Shown piece by piece: positions 59,535 to 64,000 of a stretch of DNA of 64,000 bases; position 1 is the first letter of the stretch; each line of letters begins with the position of its first letter. The notes under the pieces are model-generated. The model saw only the letters and a list, made by a program, of their open reading frames with translations. It made no database searches and was not told the origin of the DNA. The stretch is from Vesta saturnalis (Eukaryota; Arthropoda; Insecta; Coleoptera; Lampyridae). A program made the position numbers and the translations under genes. The DNA is taken from positions 2,271,001 through 2,335,000 of the forward strand of contig JARFJB010000762.1 of NCBI GenBank assembly GCA_036346205.1, written 5' to 3'.

Positions 59535-59910
59535 ACTTCACTTCTGGCTCTCATGCAGAATTTAAATGTGTATGTGAGAAACAGATTGGTAGGGAATTAC
59601 AATAATCGAGTGAGAGAATATATGTCAAGGTCAAGGCCACGTCTCCTTTGGCGGGAAATTTAAAACACATCATGCGGTGTTGCCATATCTCAAGCCATCC
59701 GAGCAAATGGCCACCTGTTCTTACAAAACGCTTATTCGTTCTTAGGAAATAGTCATTGCTGTGGGGTAAGAAACTATCTGTTCAGAATGGCCATTAAATC
59801 GATACCACTTTGTACCAAAGTTTCCTAAGAACAGATGATAAGAACTTATTTCCTATCTGTGCTTCTCTCTTACACATGTAAATTTCCTATGGGTGCCAGA
59901 AGTGAGCTAG
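59535..59910. repeat. fold-back (MITE-like) element, ~70 bp arms
   Basis: The left arm (about 59537-59610) starts tcacttctggc and continues with aattta-atgtgta and gagaaacagat-gg. The right arm, read on the minus strand from about 59907, gives tcacttctggcaccc, aatttacatgtgta, gagaagcacagatagg. Arms are diverged. The interior (59640-59820) has no coding frame. Confidence 0.6.
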
Positions 59911-59914
59911 CTTT

Positions 59915-60770
59915 AATACTGTCTACTATGTTTTTGGAATGTCAAACGTTAAAATAAAATTTTGACAAATAGCCTCAGTACCGTTTCAGCTTTTTTACTC
60001 TCAATTGCATAACCTTCTACAAATTTTGTTAAGTTATCGTCAATGGTTCCTTACACGCCCTTAAATGTTTTTAACACTCCCCATACTTATTAACACATTT
60101 TTTTACATAACTTTTTAAATTCACACTAGTGTAGGTTCTTATATTTGCATAGTGTTCACCGGTTAGTAATACATGAAGGTTGTTTATTATTATCTCGTTT
60201 CTTTATATTCTATTATTTTAGCATTTCGTATGGCACACCCTAACACATATTGTATAAATTAGTTTCATTTCCTTCATTATTATCGTTTCCTTCAGGAAAA
60301 GTGTTCATTTGTTTCAATTAATTCACAAGTGCATCATTTTGATTGCTTTTGAAGATACAAGATCCCGTAAACCATATTGCGCAATATAATCTATTTACCT
60401 TCTTGTATCGTATAATGCTACCTACCTTTACAGTATCTTTTCTTTTTAATTTTATTTCATCCTCTATATTTCTAGCTCTAATCAAATTTAAGTGCACCTT
60501 CAACAACTATACAATGTATGGGTGACCAATCTATCTATATAGCTATCTATATCTTCCACTTTCCAGCTTAGTTCCTTAACTTGGTATCAGGTTGTTATAA
60601 ACATATTACTCGATCTATATCATTTAATTCTAACTTTATTAGTACTAATTCGTTCGCTTTTACGTTTTCTTACCTTTTACACTGTTCTTCAAAAATAATC
60701 TGAATTTGATTAATCTAGACGGCGGGGTCCTTATTTAAAGTAAATATAATTATGGTTTGTGACGTATAAA
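59915..60770. other. non-coding stretch, nothing recognised
   Basis: AT-rich; a small ctatctatatagctatctatat repeat-like patch lies at about 60530-60553. Confidence 0.5.
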
Positions 60771-60776
60771 GATATA

Positions 60777-62177
60777 CTTACTGACTTCCATAAAACACCT
60801 AAAATTTGTTGAACGGTTTTATTGAAATTTTCGTCAACGATGTCTTTCATTAGAACAAACAAACGATTAAAATTTGAATAAAATGTAGCTAGTAGTTCTT
60901 TTTGTTTTTTCCTTTGCACTTAGTAACAATAAATTTGAAGAAATAAACCAATCAGTGTGTAATTAACTGTCAATTTTGCAAATTGTTTGTTCACAATTTC
61001 GTTCTGAACTTGAGAACAATGCCAAGAGTACGTAAACATCAACATTTTTCCCAATTGACTGATTTTGAACGGGGTCGTATTATTGGCATGAGAGAGGCCG
61101 GACTTTCGCTAAAAGAAATTGCTCGTCGTGTAAACCGAAATGTTACAACGGTATTGAGATGTTGGTCCAAATGGTCCGAGGAAGGGGTGCAACAACGTCG
61201 CCCAGGATCTGGACGTCCCCGCAGGACTACAGATTGCGAAGGACGTCGCTTAAGACTTTTGGCCACAAGAGACAGATTTTCAACAACTCGATCGATTGCA
61301 AATGATTGGATGAGAGGTGTAGGACCCAGAATGTTAATGTAATCTGTTTATCGCCGGATAAGGTCTTATGGGCTGCGTTAATATCGTCCATTTTTAAGTC
61401 TTCCTCTTACACCACTTCACTGTCTATGCAGGCTAGGATGGAGCAACGAAAGAACGAATTGGGCGCAAGAATGGCATCGAATTGTGTTTAGTGACGAGTC
61501 CCGACTTTGCTTGTTGGCCTACGATGGTCGTAGGAGGGTCATACGGATGCGTGGAGAACATAAAAATCCAACATTGCTGTGGAACGCAACACAGCCCTCA
61601 CACAAGGAGTGATGATACGGGGTGCAATATGTTACGGTAGCAGATCACCCTTGGTCTTCATTGATGGCAACTTAAACGCCGCTGGTTATATTGCCAATGT
61701 GATAGAACCGGCATATATTCAGGGGCTGGAGAATCCCATTTTCCAACAGGGTAATGCTCGCCCTCATACGGCAAGGGCTACAACACGTTTTTTGGAAGAA
61801 GCTAACATTGCCGTCCTCCCATGGCCTGGTCGGTCGCCTGATTTGTTGCCCATTGAACATGTATGGCATGAGGTCGGTAGGCGACTGGGTAATTTACCAC
61901 ACCCTCCAGATAACTTACACAATCTCCGGCTACGGATTCATGAAGCTTGGGTTGATATACCACAGGCAGATGTAGATCACTTGATTGATAGCATGCCACG
62001 CCGTCTAAATGAGTGCATTGTGGCGGAGCAACTCATTATTGAAAAAAACTTTTTAGTTTTTGTTCTTTTGTTTTCAAATTTTAATTGTTTGGTCTAATGA
62101 AAGACATCGTTGACGAAAATTTCAATAAAATCGTTCAATAAATTCTAGGTGTTGCAATTTTTATGGAAGTCAGTATA
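60777..62177 (+). mobile_element. DD34E Tc1-type transposon with ~90 bp TIRs
   Basis: The left arm 60781-60868 (ctgacttccataaaa, then gttgaacggttttattg, then cgtcaacgatgtctttcatt) is mirrored by 62090-62173. The left arm has lost about a dozen bases after ccataaa. TA-rich borders flank both ends. The length of about 1.4 kb is normal for Tc1 elements. Confidence 0.85.
61021..62097 (+). pseudogene. Tc1 (DD34E) transposase with mutated second Asp
   Basis: ATG 61021 begins MPRVRKHQHFSQLTDFERGR, GMREAGLSLKEIARRVNRNV and TTVLRCWSKW, followed by an AT-hook-like PGSGRPRR. The frame breaks near 61330. RIVFSDESRLCLL keeps the first Asp (about 61482-61520). After another shift, ALTQGVMIRGAICYGSRSPL, YIQGLENPIFQQGNARPHTA and LPWPGRSPDLLPIEHVWHEV follow. 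QQGNARPH replaces the usual QQDNARPH, so the second catalytic Asp is Gly; the Glu is kept. The C-terminus ends IIEKNFLVFVL, stop at 62095. Inactive by both frameshift and active-site change. Confidence 0.9.
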
Positions 62178-62209
62178 TAAGAATTTTCTTCCGAATAAAT
62201 ATGGTCTAA

Positions 62210-62800
62210 TGTATTTTACTGCCCAAAAACGACTAATAAGTCTTTTTTAATCGTTGAATTATACAATTCTGCTTTATTTAGCAACCTACTTGTATATGCT
62301 AATGGTTTGTTTCTATTATACAGCATGCATCATTATTTGCATCCATTTTTAAAACAAATTTATTGTTTCCATAAAAATTTGGGCATTCTAACATTGGTTG
62401 TGTAATTAACGAATTAACGAATAATACATGGAACACATTAATCCATTCAATTTTTTTTCGATTTAATTTATTTAATGGCTTTGCAATTTGGAAGAAAACG
62501 CCTAAAATAATTTAAAAATGCTATGAATCGTTTTACCTTATTTTTCATCATCGGGTACTTTTCGGTTAATTCTATTTTATTTAGATGTGGTTTATTCAGA
62601 TCTATTGTAGTAAAAAATTTCCTAAATATAAAATTTGATTTTTCAAAAACTCACATCGGAGTGGATTTATTTTAAAACTGGTTTTCCTTAAAACTTCAAT
62701 TAATTTTTTATTGTGATTTGTAAAATTATTTCCGAATACTGTAATATCTTCCCTACTATGTGACGGTTCTTCATATAAGTTCCGCACATCATAAATTTAT
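62210..62800 (-). pseudogene. Ty3/gypsy reverse transcriptase fragment
   Basis: Minus strand. The frame at 62787-62602 reads DITVFGNNFTNHNKKLIEVL, RKTSFKINPLRCEFLKNQ and ILYLGNF, the stretch following the YxDD motif of gypsy RTs. Further down, in shifting frames, come FLNYFRRFLPNCKAI (RT connection, about 62500), ITQPMLECPNF, KFVLKMDAN (start of RNase H, about 62350-62400) and a last LGSKIH. No LTR, integrase or gag is visible, so this is a 5'- and 3'-truncated remnant. Confidence 0.75.
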
Positions 62801-62882
62801 TTAGCTAGGCCCAAGGAATTATTTATATTGCTATTTCATACCTTAATATGATTTAAAAAGGATAGAAGCAATCTAGAACAAC

Positions 62883-64000
62883 TTATATAAGCTTATGACG
62901 CGCAACTGAACTTACATGAAATTTCCTATAGCAATATGTTTTAATTCTAACATAACACAACATAACCTTCACGTCAGTCCCTTGCAGGGTAGGCCAAATC
63001 ACAATATTTCCCCATGCTATCCCACCTTTGAATACCTCCCTAGCTTCCGCAAGATTCATACATTGTCTCAGACATGTCCTTTTATTTTTAAAACCTCTTA
63101 TATTTCTTACTTTTATCATACACTCTACTAGATTCAGCTAAGTTTTACGTGGCCTGCCAGGCCCGGCCTTACCTCTAACCTCACCCACGTATATTTGTTT
63201 CGTTCATCTTGTGTTGCTCATTCTCTTAATGTGATCAAACCAACATAATGTACTACTTTTATCTCAGGAATCTCATAACCACGGCATTTATTTTTCTTTC
63301 GTGCTTCTGTTGACATACCCATGCCTCACTTCCATACAGTACTGACGGGACAAACACGCCATTATAGGTTGCTCGTTTCGCAGTTACTTTCGTTTCTTAT
63401 CCTCCACATACTTCCAATCACTTTCCTTCCAGAAATGACGCTTTGTACAAACTTTCCATCCATTGTACCATCTGCAGTAAACATTCTACCCAGATATACC
63501 AACTCGTCCACTTGTTCCACAATTTCATCTTGCAGAGTAAATACTCTGCTCTCCTTTCCACCTTCCCGATTGAACACCACAATCTTAGTTTTGATCACCT
63601 TTACCCTTAAGTCCATACGCTCACACACTGCATAAAACTTCCTTAGAGCAGTTTGTAGCTCATCCGCACTGTCACTTAATAAGACTGTGCCATCTGCATA
63701 TACCAGATCTCGTACATTTACGCCAACAACATCATTTTATATCATTTGTATCGATATATTCTTGCCTAACTCATTTATCTATGTATACCTTGAACAACCA
63801 CGGTTACATTACACAACCTGGTCGCACTCCTTTCTCAATATTAAAGTATTCACTCACACTTCCTCTCACCCTAACGCATGCCCGGCTACCGTTGTATACT
63901 GCCCTTATTCCGTTTTTTAGACCTTTATTTACGCCATATTCATTTAATATTTTCCACAGCTTCTCCCTATTCACTCTGTCGCATGCTTTTTCCAGATCTA
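62883..64000 (-). pseudogene. LINE reverse transcriptase, runs past the window end
   Basis: Minus strand, entering from beyond 64000. DLEKACDRVNREKLW (RT motif A, about 63995), GIRAVYNGSRACVRVRGSV and VRPGCVM lie near 63810-63920. LVYADGTVLLSDSADE (about 63705) is next. The frame 63628-63362 reads RVFTLQDEIVEQVDELVYLG, FTADGTMDGKFVQSVI and MWRIRNESN. WFDHIKRM and GRPRKT-type C-terminal motifs follow to about 62883. The RT active site YADD is YADG, losing one catalytic Asp, and stops are frequent. A CR1/I-like non-LTR class is likely but not proved. Confidence 0.8.

Noticed and set aside
60731..60919. Minus-strand open frame over the Tc1 left terminus
   Set aside because: It is the terminal inverted repeat read through, mirrored at 62090-62173; not a gene.

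Overview
The window looks like nuclear DNA of an insect. It is AT-rich and dotted with (AT)n microsatellites. Its genes have short introns with GT..AG borders, it carries a clip-domain serine protease homologue (an arthropod immune family), and it holds relics of many eukaryotic transposon groups. Nothing bacterial, plasmid-like or CRISPR-like is visible. The order of insect cannot be fixed from sequence alone.

Only one convincing host gene is present, at 57906-59045 (+). It is a secreted clip-domain serine protease homologue in which the catalytic His is Gln and the catalytic Ser is Ala. Its last three exons are certain. A short signal-peptide exon at 30484-30538 fits it in phase and sequence but would need a 27 kb intron.

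Most of the remaining recognisable sequence is transposon relic. 0-11 kb: non-coding DNA, an octamer satellite, minisatellites and a tRNA-bearing inverted-repeat element. 11.3-13.5 kb: an RTE-like LINE that lost its reverse transcriptase core. 14-17.2 kb: a hAT (ZBED-like) gene split by a 1.7 kb insertion. 17.2-19.85 kb: two more tRNA-bearing elements. 20-21.4, 26-27, 38.3-40.65 and 47.1-50.8 kb: four unlike Tc1/mariner relics with DD41D-type transposases, one with ~560 bp terminal inverted repeats. 31.5-34.1 kb: another DDE transposon with a spliceosomal intron. 42.9-45.1 kb: a PIF/Harbinger transposon whose two genes are interleaved on opposite strands. 46.5-47.1 and 50.9-51.1 kb: Penelope fragments. 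51.1-51.8 kb: a jockey-like reverse transcriptase. 56.5-57.8 and 60.8-62.2 kb: two DD34E Tc1 elements. 62.2-62.8 kb: a Ty3/gypsy fragment. 62.9-64 kb: a LINE running off the window.

Every transposase or polymerase is broken by stops, frameshifts or lost catalytic residues. The most unusual structures are the tRNA-bearing fold-back family (4.4, 17.4, 19.6 and a relative at 54.1 kb), the long-TIR mariner, the interleaved Harbinger gene pair, and exon-like sequences of unknown origin at 22.4-25.3 and 49.4-49.9 kb.
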